A model generated the notes under the pieces. The model saw nothing but the letters and a program-made list of their open reading frames with translations, searched no databases and was not told the origin of the DNA. The position numbers were made by a program, and so were the translations under genes. Of a DNA stretch of 39,014 bases, positions 15,925 through 23,079 are shown piece by piece. The stretch covers positions 1 to 39,014 of the forward strand of contig NZ_JAODMK010000050.1 of the NCBI RefSeq assembly GCF_025465545.1, given 5' to 3'. Origin of the DNA: Naasia sp. (GTDB taxonomy: Bacteria > Actinomycetota > Actinomycetes > Actinomycetales > Microbacteriaceae). The first letter of the stretch is position 1. Each line of letters opens with the position of its first letter.

Positions 15925-17001
15925 GTGACGGCGACGGAAGAGGCGGCGGGACCGGGAGTCACCGGCGCGACGCGGGCGCTCGCGGCGCTCCGCGGCTCAC
16001 GGCTCACCCTCGCCGGCGTCGGCCTGCTCGGCGTCGTGCTCCTCGGCGCCTCGATCGCCGTCGCGGTCACGATCGGCCCCGCCGACATCGGGGTCGGCGA
16101 GGTGTTCCGGTCGCTCTCGTCCCACCTCGGCATCGGGTCCACTCCGCTCAGCGCACTGCGCGACGGCATCGTGTGGGAGCTCCGCCTGCCCCGGCTGCTC
16201 ACCGCCGCCGCGGTCGGCGCCGGCCTCGCCCTGAGCGGCGCCGTGATGCAGGCGATCACCCGCAACGCCCTCGCCGATCCGTACCTCCTCGGCCTCTCCT
16301 CGGGCGCCTCGCTCGGGGCCGTCGCCGTGCTGCTGCTCGGCGTGGGGCTGCTGCTCCCCGTCGCCGCCTTCCTGGGGGCGATGCTGGCGCTGCTGGCAAC
16401 GCTCGCCCTGGCGCGGTCCGCGGGGGCGATCACGCCCGCCCGGACGGTGCTCGCCGGGGTCGCGGTGTCCTCGCTCGCCGCCGCGATCACCAGCCTCGTG
16501 ATCTTCTGGACGGCGACCGGCGACTCCTACCGTGAGATCCTCGGCTGGCTCCTCGGCTCGCTCGCCGGCGCTCGCTGGCCCGCCGTGGCCATCGCGGTCG
16601 TCGCGCTCGCCGTGGTCGGTGTGCCGCTCCTCGCCGGAGCACGGGTGCTCGACGCCTTCGCGTTCGGCGACACGTCCGCGGCCGCGCTCGGGGTGAACGT
16701 CCCCGGGGTGCGCTGGACACTTCTCGGCGGCACCGCGCTGCTCACGGGCGCGATGGTGTCGGTCAGCGGGTCCATCGGCTTCGTCGGCCTGGTGCTCCCG
16801 CATGCCGTGCGGCTGCTCACCGGGCCGGGACATCGCGCACTGCTGCCGCTGTCCGCCCTCGCCGGGGCCATCTTCCTGGTCTGGGCGGACACCGCGGCGC
16901 GGAGCCTCTTCGATCCGCGCGAGCTGCCCGTCGGCGTGGTCACCGCGATCCTCGGCGCCCCCGTGTTCGCCCTTCTCCTCGCTCGTCGGACCCGCACGTG
17001 A
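15925..17001 (+). CDS. BtuC/FecCD-type ABC transporter permease (putative Fo/F420-0 transporter)
   Basis: 358-residue membrane protein with about ten hydrophobic segments. The FecCD/BtuC signature R-L-P-R-L-L-T-A-A-A-V-G-A-G-L-A-L-S-G and A-D-P-Y-L-L-G-L-S-S-G-A-S-L-G are present, as is G-S-I-G-F-V-G-L-V-L-P-H, the loop that meets the ATPase. Starts at GTG 15925, 10 bases after the binding-protein stop; its last codons overlap the ATPase start by 4 bases (GTGA). The fold is an importer type, so uptake rather than export is the expected direction. Confidence 0.88.
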   Translation: MTATEEAAGPGVTGATRALAALRGSRLTLAGVGLLGVVLLGASIAVAVTIGPADIGVGEVFRSLSSHLGIGSTPLSALRDGIVWELRLPRLLTAAAVGAGLALSGAVMQAITRNALADPYLLGLSSGASLGAVAVLLLGVGLLLPVAAFLGAMLALLATLALARSAGAITPARTVLAGVAVSSLAAAITSLVIFWTATGDSYREILGWLLGSLAGARWPAVAIAVVALAVVGVPLLAGARVLDAFAFGDTSAAALGVNVPGVRWTLLGGTALLTGAMVSVSGSIGFVGLVLPHAVRLLTGPGHRALLPLSALAGAIFLVWADTAARSLFDPRELPVGVVTAILGAPVFALLLARRTRT

Positions 17002-17807
17002 GCGACCTCTCCGGCGAGCGGGTGACCCTCACCGCGGGCGGTCGGCTGCTGCTCGACGGGATAGACGTGGCCGTCCGCGCCGGCAGCGTCACGGCGCTGA
17101 TCGGCCCGAACGGCGCCGGGAAGTCCACCCTGCTGCGCGCCCTCGCCGCCCTCGAGGCGCCCGCCTCCGGCACCGTGCGGTTCGGCACGGTGGACGCGGC
17201 AACTCTCAGCGGCGTCCGGCGGGCCCGCATCGCGGCCCTCGTCGAACAGGACGCGAACACCGACCTCGACCTCCGGGTGGAGGACGTCGTCGCCCTCGGC
17301 CGCCTGCCGCACGAGGGCGTCTGGGGCGGGCCCCTGAAGGAGCGCGAGCGCATCGTCGAGGAGAGCCTCGACGCGGTCGGCATGAGCGGATTCCGCGGTC
17401 GCCGCGTCCCCTCGCTGTCCGGCGGCGAGCGCCAGCGCGTGCTGCTCGCCAAGGCGCTCGCCCAGCGCACGCCGCTGCTCCTCCTGGACGAGCCGACCAA
17501 TCACCTCGACATCGCCGCGCAGCTGTCGACGCTCGGGCTGCTCCGTCGGCTGGCCGCGGGCGGAGCGACCGTCCTCGCCGCCCTGCACGACCTCGGGCTC
17601 GCCGCCGCGTTCGCCGACGACGTCGTGGTGCTCGCGGGCGGCCGGGTGGCGGCATCCGGTCCGGTCGCCTCGACCCTCACTCCCGAGCTGATCCGCGACG
17701 TCTACGACGTGGACGCGGTGATCCTTCCGCACCCCACGAGCGGGCGGCCGGTGCTCGCCCTGGACCTGCCCGAAATCGCCGGGGCCGAGCGGGAGGGAAG
17801 CCGATGA
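16998..17807 (+). CDS. ABC transporter ATP-binding protein (putative Fo/F420-0 transporter)
   Basis: 269-residue ABC ATPase of the iron/B12 importer class. Walker A G-P-N-G-A-G-K-S-T is near residue 36, the Q-loop Gln in V-E-Q-D-A-N near 79, the signature L-S-G-G-E-R-Q-R-V near 138, Walker B L-L-L-L-D-E-P-T-N-H-L-D near 160, and the switch His in L-H-D-L-G-L near 195. All catalytic residues are intact. Overlaps the permease by 4 bases and cofD by 4 bases (ATGA), so the three transporter genes and cofD form one translationally coupled unit. Confidence 0.9.
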   Translation: MSDLSGERVTLTAGGRLLLDGIDVAVRAGSVTALIGPNGAGKSTLLRALAALEAPASGTVRFGTVDAATLSGVRRARIAALVEQDANTDLDLRVEDVVALGRLPHEGVWGGPLKERERIVEESLDAVGMSGFRGRRVPSLSGGERQRVLLAKALAQRTPLLLLDEPTNHLDIAAQLSTLGLLRRLAAGGATVLAALHDLGLAAAFADDVVVLAGGRVAASGPVASTLTPELIRDVYDVDAVILPHPTSGRPVLALDLPEIAGAEREGSR

Positions 17808-18802
17808 CGCGCATCACCGTGCTCGCGGGCGGGGTGGGCGGCGCCAAGTTCCTCCGCGGGCTGCGGACCGAGGCCGCGCGGCGCTGGCCGGACGGGGCAG
17901 GCGGCACCAGCGCTGAGCTCACGGCCGTGGTGAACACAGGAGACGACGCGTGGCTCGCAGGTCTCCGCATCACCCCCGACCTCGACTCGATCCTCTACGC
18001 CCTTGCGGGAGTCAACGACGAGCAGCGCGGCTGGGGGCGGGCCGGTGAGAGCGAGCGGGTCAGCGCGGAGCTGCGCGCCTACGGGGTGGGCTGGCCCTGG
18101 TTCACGCTCGGCGACCTCGATCTGGGCACCCACATCGCGCGCACCTCGTGGCTCCGGGAGGGCGCACCGCTCGGCGAGGTCGTCACCCGGCTCTCCTCCC
18201 GGTGGCCGCTCGGAGTGCGCCTGCTGCCGATGACGGAGCAGGAGGTCGAGACCCAGGTGGAGGTCGAGGACGGAGGCCGCACTCGCCTGATGCACTTCCA
18301 GGAGTGGTGGACGCGCTACCGGGCCTCGCTGCCCGCGCTCCGGTTCGTCCAGCCGGGCGTCGATCGCGCGGAAGCGGCCCCCGGAGTGATCGAGGCGATC
18401 GCGTCCGCCGACGTCGTCGTGTTCGCGCCGTCGAATCCCGTCGTCTCGATCGGCACCATCCTCGCGATCCCGTCGCTGGCCAGAGCGGTGCGCGACACCC
18501 GCGCTCCCGTCGTCGGCGTGTCCCCGATCGTCGGCGGCGCTCCGGTGCGCGGCATGGCCGACGCCTGCCTTGCCGCCATCGGCGTCGAGACCGGCGCCGC
18601 AGCGGTCGCCCTCCACTACGGCTCGCGCGCGTCCGGCGGCCTCCTCGACGGCTGGCTCATGGACACAGTGGACGAGAGCGAGGCGGAGAGCATCAGGGGC
18701 GCCGGCATCGCCGCGGCCGCCCGCCCGCTCCTGATGACGGACCTGCCCGCGAGCGCCGCGATCGCCGGCGCCGCTCTCGACCTGGCCGACTCCCTGCGCT
18801 AG
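17804..18802 (+). CDS. cofD: 2-phospho-L-lactate (or phosphoenolpyruvate) transferase CofD/FbiA
   Basis: 332-residue enzyme of coenzyme F420 biosynthesis. It moves the phospholactyl (or enolpyruvyl-phosphate) group from the guanosine diphosphate carrier made by CofC onto Fo, giving F420-0 or dehydro-F420-0. The start I-T-V-L-A-G-G-V-G-G-A-K-F-L-R-G and V-V-N-T-G-D-D-A-W-L-A-G-L are the nucleotide and Fo binding motifs of the family; F-A-P-S-N-P-V-V-S-I-G and S-P-I-V-G-G-A-P-V-R-G are also diagnostic. ATG at 17804 overlaps the ATPase stop. Its stop shares the bases CTAG (18799-18802) with the stop of convergent cofC. Very sure. Confidence 0.96.
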   Translation: MTRITVLAGGVGGAKFLRGLRTEAARRWPDGAGGTSAELTAVVNTGDDAWLAGLRITPDLDSILYALAGVNDEQRGWGRAGESERVSAELRAYGVGWPWFTLGDLDLGTHIARTSWLREGAPLGEVVTRLSSRWPLGVRLLPMTEQEVETQVEVEDGGRTRLMHFQEWWTRYRASLPALRFVQPGVDRAEAAPGVIEAIASADVVVFAPSNPVVSIGTILAIPSLARAVRDTRAPVVGVSPIVGGAPVRGMADACLAAIGVETGAAAVALHYGSRASGGLLDGWLMDTVDESEAESIRGAGIAAAARPLLMTDLPASAAIAGAALDLADSLR

Positions 18803-19437
18803 CCCGATTGCCCCGTCCTCGGTCCCAGGGCCTGCAGGGCACGGGCGGTGAACAGGCCCACGCCGCGCTGCCGGGCGGCGCCGAGATCCGCGAGGGTGTC
18901 CACATCCCGCCTCAGCCCCGAGACATCCCGGAGAGCGAGCTCGACGTACCCCGCTCGCCGGTGAGCCAACCGCGAGCCTGTGCCGAAGCGGGGCCGGTGC
19001 TGCACGCCCGGTCGCGCGGTGCTGAGCACCGTGCCGCGACCGTCGGCGTCGGGGACGATCGCGCGCGGGACGCGGCCCGCCGCGGTCAGCGCCGCGGCGA
19101 GCTGCTCGGGCCGCAGAGCCGGCAGGTCACCGAGCAGGAACGCGACGCCGAGCGCCCGGGAGCGGACTGCCGCTCCACCCGCGGCCAGGGCGGGGAGCAG
19201 TCCCGAGGAGGCGGGCTCGGTCACCACTCCGGCGCCGAGGTCGCGGAAGCGCAGCGCGTCGGCCCGGGGAGTCACGACGACCACCTCCCGCACGCCCGCG
19301 GCGGCCAGCGCCGCGCGCACCGCATCGAGGGCGAACGCGAGGGCCAGCTCCTCTCGCAGCGAGGGCGCGACGTCCAACCGCGACTTGCCCTGCGCACGGC
19401 CCTTCACGGGCACGACGACGGCCCAGTCGAGGCTCAC
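18799..19437 (-). CDS. cofC: 2-phospho-L-lactate / phosphoenolpyruvate guanylyltransferase CofC/FbiD
   Basis: 212-residue nucleotidyltransferase that activates 2-phospholactate or, as shown for mycobacterial FbiD, phosphoenolpyruvate with GTP for the CofD reaction. V-V-V-P-V-K-G-R-A-Q-G-K-S-R-L near the start is the family GTP/metal motif; F-L-L-G-D-L-P-A-L holds the metal Asp near residue 107; R-F-G-T-G-S-R follows later. The GTG at 19437 is chosen since the core begins at once; it overlaps the stop of a 27-codon upstream ORF as GTGA. It converges on cofD with shared stop bases, so no terminator fits between them. Very sure. Confidence 0.94.
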   Translation of the reverse strand: MSLDWAVVVPVKGRAQGKSRLDVAPSLREELALAFALDAVRAALAAAGVREVVVVTPRADALRFRDLGAGVVTEPASSGLLPALAAGGAAVRSRALGVAFLLGDLPALRPEQLAAALTAAGRVPRAIVPDADGRGTVLSTARPGVQHRPRFGTGSRLAHRRAGYVELALRDVSGLRRDVDTLADLGAARQRGVGLFTARALQALGPRTGQSG

Positions 19438-19517
19438 CTTGAGCGGACGAGCCGGACGGCGTGGACCCCGACCGGCAGGGACGAGCGGCTGGGGTCGCCA
19501 GGAGGTCGGGAGATCAT
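19434..19517 (-). CDS. 27-residue leader ORF coupled to cofC
   Basis: An ATG at 19517 lies 7 bases after a minus-strand TAGGCT box, the same spacing as the leaderless genes here. The frame runs 27 codons (rich in Arg, Ser, Pro and Val) and its TGA overlaps the cofC GTG. cofC has AAG directly against its GTG, too close for a good ribosome site, so ribosomes finishing the small ORF could start cofC. I recognise no family; the peptide may matter only through its translation. Confidence 0.4.
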   Translation of the reverse strand: MISRPPGDPSRSSLPVGVHAVRLVRSR

Positions 19518-19524
19518 CGCCGTC

Positions 19525-19530
19525 AGCCTA
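19525..19530 (-). promoter_or_regulatory. -10 box (TAGGCT) for the leader ORF and cofC
   Basis: TAGGCT on the minus strand, 7 bases before the ATG at 19517. It sits in the 198-base spacer between divergent cofC and iolC. No clear -35 was seen. If used, the transcript begins at the leader ORF, not at cofC. Confidence 0.5.
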
Positions 19531-19569
19531 GGCCGGGTCTCGCCGGTGGCGGGCGCCTCCCCGGCGGGA

Positions 19570-19585
19570 TATAAATGTTCTGACA
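19570..19585 (+). promoter_or_regulatory. Candidate -10 and IolR/GntR-type operator before iolC
   Basis: An AT-rich spot in GC-rich DNA. TATAAA (19570-19575) could be the -10 box, directly followed by TGTTCTGACA (19576-19585), which is close to a palindrome. From memory the Corynebacterium glutamicum IolR site is KGWCHTRACA; this sequence agrees at 9 of 10 positions on each strand. A GntR-type repressor bound here would block the promoter. No regulator gene is in the window. Confidence 0.45.
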
Positions 19586-19635
19586 AATGGCATCGGCGTC
19601 GGTCGAGCCCCGCACTCCTCGACGGAAGGCCGGCA

Positions 19636-20595
19636 ATGGCGCAGGAGCCGAACTTCGACCTCGTCACGATCGGGCGGGTGGGGGTCGACCTGTATCCGCT
19701 GCAGGACGGCGTTGGCCTCGAGGAGGTCGAGACCTTCGGCAAGTTCCTCGGCGGCAGCGCCACCAACGTCGCGGTGGCCGCCGCGCGACACGGCCTCCGC
19801 ACTGCGGTCATCACGCGGACCGGCAACGACCCCTTCGGCCGGTTCCTCCGCGCCGAGATCGACCGGCTCGGCGTCGACAACCGCTTCGTCGCACCGGTCG
19901 AGGGACTGCACACCCCCGTGACGTTCTGCGAGATCTTTCCGCCCGACAACTTCCCCCTCTACTTCTACCGGGAGCCGATCGCGCCGGACCTGATGATCCG
20001 CTCCACCGAGCTGGACTATGCCGCGATCACGGACGCGGGCATCTTCTGGGCCACGGTCACCGGGCTCTCCCGAGAGCCGAGCCGCGCCGCGCACTTCGCC
20101 GCATGGGCTGCACGCGGCCGGCGCCGCTTCACGGTCCTGGATCTCGACTACCGGCCGATGTTCTGGGAGTCCCGGGACGATGCCCACCGACAGGTCACGG
20201 AGGCCCTCCAGCACGTCACCGTGGCGGTCGGCAACCTCGACGAGTGCGAGGTCGCGACCGGCGAGTCCGATCCGAGCCGCGCCGCGGACGCCCTGCTCGA
20301 CCGAGGCGTGGAGCTCGCGGTCGTGAAGCAGGGGCCCCGTGGAGTGCTCGCGAAGACGCGATCCGAGACGGTGCAGGTTCCCGCCGCGCCGGTGCACGTC
20401 GTCAACGGACTCGGCGCGGGGGACGGCTTCGGCGGCGCCCTCTGCGCCGGCCTGGTCCGGGAGTGGCCGCTCGAGCGCACGATCCGCTTCGCCGGAGTCG
20501 CCGGCGCGATCGTGGCCGGCCGCAGGGAGTGCGCCACGGCGATGCCCACGACGGCCGAGGTCGAGGCGCAGCTCCAGGGGAACCGGCATGCCTGA
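19636..20595 (+). CDS. iolC: 5-dehydro-2-deoxygluconokinase (PfkB family)
   Basis: 319-residue sugar kinase of the ribokinase/PfkB family, probably the inositol-pathway kinase that phosphorylates 5-dehydro-2-deoxy-D-gluconate. Seen: G-R-V-G-V-D-L-Y-P, the G-G-S-A-T-N-V-A-V-A sugar loop near residue 38, D-L-D-Y-R-P-M-F-W (typical of IolC), V-G-N-L-D-E-C, and the C-terminal N-G-L-G-A-G-D-G-F with the catalytic Asp near 260. GGAAGG precedes ATG 19636. Overlaps the next gene by 8 bases, so they are coupled. The pairing with the Cgl0159-like aldolase supports IolC over another PfkB kinase. The rest of the iol pathway is not in the window. Confidence 0.87.
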   Translation: MAQEPNFDLVTIGRVGVDLYPLQDGVGLEEVETFGKFLGGSATNVAVAAARHGLRTAVITRTGNDPFGRFLRAEIDRLGVDNRFVAPVEGLHTPVTFCEIFPPDNFPLYFYREPIAPDLMIRSTELDYAAITDAGIFWATVTGLSREPSRAAHFAAWAARGRRRFTVLDLDYRPMFWESRDDAHRQVTEALQHVTVAVGNLDECEVATGESDPSRAADALLDRGVELAVVKQGPRGVLAKTRSETVQVPAAPVHVVNGLGAGDGFGGALCAGLVREWPLERTIRFAGVAGAIVAGRRECATAMPTTAEVEAQLQGNRHA

Positions 20596-21520
20596 CGCGT
20601 CGCTGCAGGACGGGTTCGACCGGCTGCGGAACGCCCGCGCGACGGCGCCCGACTCGATCTCCTCCACACTGTCCGGCCGCACGAGGCGGAAGCTCCTCCG
20701 CGGCGACGGCCGCCTCTTCATCGTGGCAGCCGACCATCCCGGGCGCGGCGCACTGGGCATCGGGTCGCGCGAGCTGGCCATGGGCGACAGATACGACCTC
20801 CTCGGCCGGCTCGCGCAGGCGCTGCGGAACCCCGGGGTGGACGGCGTGCTCGGCACCGCCGACATCCTCGAGGACCTCGCGATGCTCGGCCTGCTCGAGG
20901 ACAGGATCGCCGTCGGATCGATGAACCGCGGCGGCCTGCGCGGCGCCCGCTTCGAGCTGGACGATCGCTACACCGCGTACACGATCCCCCGGATCGTCGA
21001 GGACGGCCTCGACGCCGCCAAGGCGCTGGTGCGCATCGACCTCGACGACCCGGGAACAGCGGACACTCTGTCGGCGACGGCGGATGCGGTGTCCCAGGCC
21101 GCCTCGGCCCGCGTCCCGATCCTCCTCGAGCCGTTCCTCAGCCGCCGTGAGAGCGGCGCCGTCGTCAACGACCTCACGCCCGACGCCGTCATCCGCTCGG
21201 TCGCCATCGCCTCCGCCCTCGGCTCGTCCAGCGCGTACACGTGGCTGAAGCTGCCGGTCGTCGACGACATGGCGCGGGTCATGACGTCGACCACGCTGCC
21301 GACCCTCCTCCTCGGCGGCGACGGCGACGGCCGGCCGGACGAGATGTTCGAGTCATGGGACGCGGCGCTCCGACTGCCGGGCGTCCGCGGGCTCATGGTG
21401 GGGCGCACCCTGCTGTACCCGCCGGACGACGACGTCGATCGCGCCGTCGACATCGCGGCGCGCCTCGTGCACCCCTACCCCTCACCCGATCCCGCTTCCG
21501 GCGACCGCAGCAGCCGGTGA
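20588..21520 (+). CDS. Cgl0159-like (beta/alpha)8 aldolase of the inositol pathway
   Basis: 310-residue protein resembling Cgl0159 of the Corynebacterium iol cluster, a class I aldolase-like TIM barrel. Visible: F-I-V-A-A-D-H-P-G-R-G near residue 45, L-V-R-I-D-L-D-D-P near 155, P-I-L-L-E-P-F near 175, and Y-T-W-L-K-L-P-V-V with a Lys placed as a Schiff-base residue would be, near 220. With IolC upstream, the likely job is cleavage of 2-deoxy-5-keto-gluconate 6-phosphate into dihydroxyacetone phosphate and malonate semialdehyde; this is inferred from context and not shown for the family as far as I know. The ATG at 20588 lies within the end of iolC. Confidence 0.75.
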   Translation: MPDASLQDGFDRLRNARATAPDSISSTLSGRTRRKLLRGDGRLFIVAADHPGRGALGIGSRELAMGDRYDLLGRLAQALRNPGVDGVLGTADILEDLAMLGLLEDRIAVGSMNRGGLRGARFELDDRYTAYTIPRIVEDGLDAAKALVRIDLDDPGTADTLSATADAVSQAASARVPILLEPFLSRRESGAVVNDLTPDAVIRSVAIASALGSSSAYTWLKLPVVDDMARVMTSTTLPTLLLGGDGDGRPDEMFESWDAALRLPGVRGLMVGRTLLYPPDDDVDRAVDIAARLVHPYPSPDPASGDRSSR

Positions 21521-21758
21521 CAGGTGCGATGGAGAGCCCCTGGTCCGCCCCTCCGGCCGCCTGACAGCGGACGGCTGGGCGGCTCGGGACTCGACGCGGC
21601 TGGCCGCCCTGCTCGCGTCGATGGCGGAGCGGTACGGAGAGGTCTACGGCACGGTCGGGTCACCCTCTGCGACGTGACCGCCGACGCGGGGGGCTCGCCC
21701 TCTTCCGCTCGCGGGTCCTGAGCTCCCGCTAGCGCAACGGCGCGGAGGTCCGGTCCGC
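21521..21758. other. 238-base spacer between convergent genes
   Basis: Lies between the iolC-aldolase pair and the P450 gene. No intact gene is seen. On the + strand one frame from about 21522 to 21680 reads like protein (G-R-L-T-A-D-G-W-A-A-R-D, then M-A-E-R-Y-G-E-V-Y-G-T-V-G) but has no convincing start and ends in a stop; it may be a decayed gene end. No terminator with a T-tract was found. Confidence 0.3.
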
Positions 21759-22985
21759 TCAGCGAAAGCTGACGCGGAGCCCGCTCCTCACCTTCGCCGG
21801 CATCCGCGAGTAGGTCACCCGCAGGTCCTGGCCGGGCACGAGCTGCCACGGCGAGCGGAGGAACACACGGAGTCCGGCCTCGATCAGGCGATTCGTGGCC
21901 GACTCGCCGGGGCAGCGGTGATCCTCTGCGACGCGGCCCGCACCCTGGGCGACGATGTGCCGCGGATCCGCCGTCTCGAACCGCTCCGGCCAGAAGCGCT
22001 CCGGCTCCGGCCACAGGCGGGGGTCGTGGTTGGTGCCGTAAATGTCGAGCATCACCCAGTCCCGGTGCGCGAACTCGTGGCCGCTCCAGGTGAACGGGCG
22101 GCGGACCCTGCCCGCGATCACCGGGAAGAACGGGGTGCGGCGGCGCACCTCGTTGGCGAAATCCGTGAGGTCGCGGGGGCGGCCGCCGGCCAGCCGGGCG
22201 CGCGCCTCGGGGCGGCTCGCAAGGGCCAGCAGGGCGAACTCGACGAAGCGAACCACCGCGACGATCGGCCGGAGGAGGTTGACCAGCTCGACGGCGGCGA
22301 CGGCGGCAGGGAGCGGCGAGCCATCGTCGCCGATCCAGCGCGCCACGGCCGCCAGCGGCGACTGCACCGGCGGAACGATCCGGCCATCACGCACGGCGAC
22401 GATCAGCTCCGCCGCCCATCGCTCCGTGCGGTGGCGGCGAAGTCGGGCGGCCCAGTTCACCGGGCCGAAGGATCCGGCGCGCTCCACCATGGCCGCGAGC
22501 TCGGAGGCCCTGGCCCGGAACACCTCCCGGTCCGGATCCGGGATGCCGGCCCACCGGAAGGCGGTGCGCGCGAGGATCGGGCCGAGCTCATCGTGCAGGA
22601 CGATGGACCCGTCGCGCCGGCGTGCCAGCGCGGCCGCGAGCTCCTCCTCGAAGATCTCCCCCATCCGGTTCTCCCCGCCGCCGGTCAACAGGGCGAGGAA
22701 GCCGGCCTTGCGCTGCCGATGGGCGGCGCCCTCGAGCGTCTGCACGCTGCCCTCGTCCTGCAGCAGGTGGAACGTCGAGGCGGGCATCGCCCCCTCCCGA
22801 TCGAAGCGGTCGCCCTCGTAGAAGATCCGTGCGGCCTCTCCCCCGCGGATGCAGGTGATCGGCCTGCCCATCAGGCGGGTGCGGAAGCCGTCCGTCCCGA
22901 GCCGGTCGCAGGTGCGCGAGATGTAGTGGTACCCGTCGGCGACGAACGCCAGGGAGCTGTCGGGTGTGCTGAGCATCGGGAACAT
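21759..22985 (-). CDS. CYP152-type cytochrome P450 (fatty acid peroxygenase-like)
   Basis: 408-residue P450 of the CYP152 class, which use H2O2 to hydroxylate (alpha/beta) or decarboxylate fatty acids. The key mark is L-L-R-P-I-V-A-V in helix I near residue 235: CYP152 enzymes have Arg-Pro here, binding the substrate carboxylate, instead of the usual acid-Thr pair. The heme loop is H-R-C-P-G-E with the axial Cys near 357, and Y-G-T-N-H-D-P-R-L-W-P-E-P-E-R-F-W-P-E-R-F is also CYP152-like. GGAGG lies 4 bases before the ATG at 22985. A minus-strand TACCCT just upstream could be its -10. Hydroxylation versus decarboxylation (OleT-type) cannot be decided from the motifs. No redox partner gene is next to it, as expected for a peroxygenase. 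Confidence 0.88.
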   Translation of the reverse strand: MFPMLSTPDSSLAFVADGYHYISRTCDRLGTDGFRTRLMGRPITCIRGGEAARIFYEGDRFDREGAMPASTFHLLQDEGSVQTLEGAAHRQRKAGFLALLTGGGENRMGEIFEEELAAALARRRDGSIVLHDELGPILARTAFRWAGIPDPDREVFRARASELAAMVERAGSFGPVNWAARLRRHRTERWAAELIVAVRDGRIVPPVQSPLAAVARWIGDDGSPLPAAVAAVELVNLLRPIVAVVRFVEFALLALASRPEARARLAGGRPRDLTDFANEVRRRTPFFPVIAGRVRRPFTWSGHEFAHRDWVMLDIYGTNHDPRLWPEPERFWPERFETADPRHIVAQGAGRVAEDHRCPGESATNRLIEAGLRVFLRSPWQLVPGQDLRVTYSRMPAKVRSGLRVSFR

Positions 22986-23079
22986 GGCGCCTCCGTCGTC
23001 AGGGTATGCGCCGAGGCGGGGCCGTGCAGGGGCCTTGCGCCAGGACGCGATATCTCCCCGTCGACCGCGAGCGGCGCGG

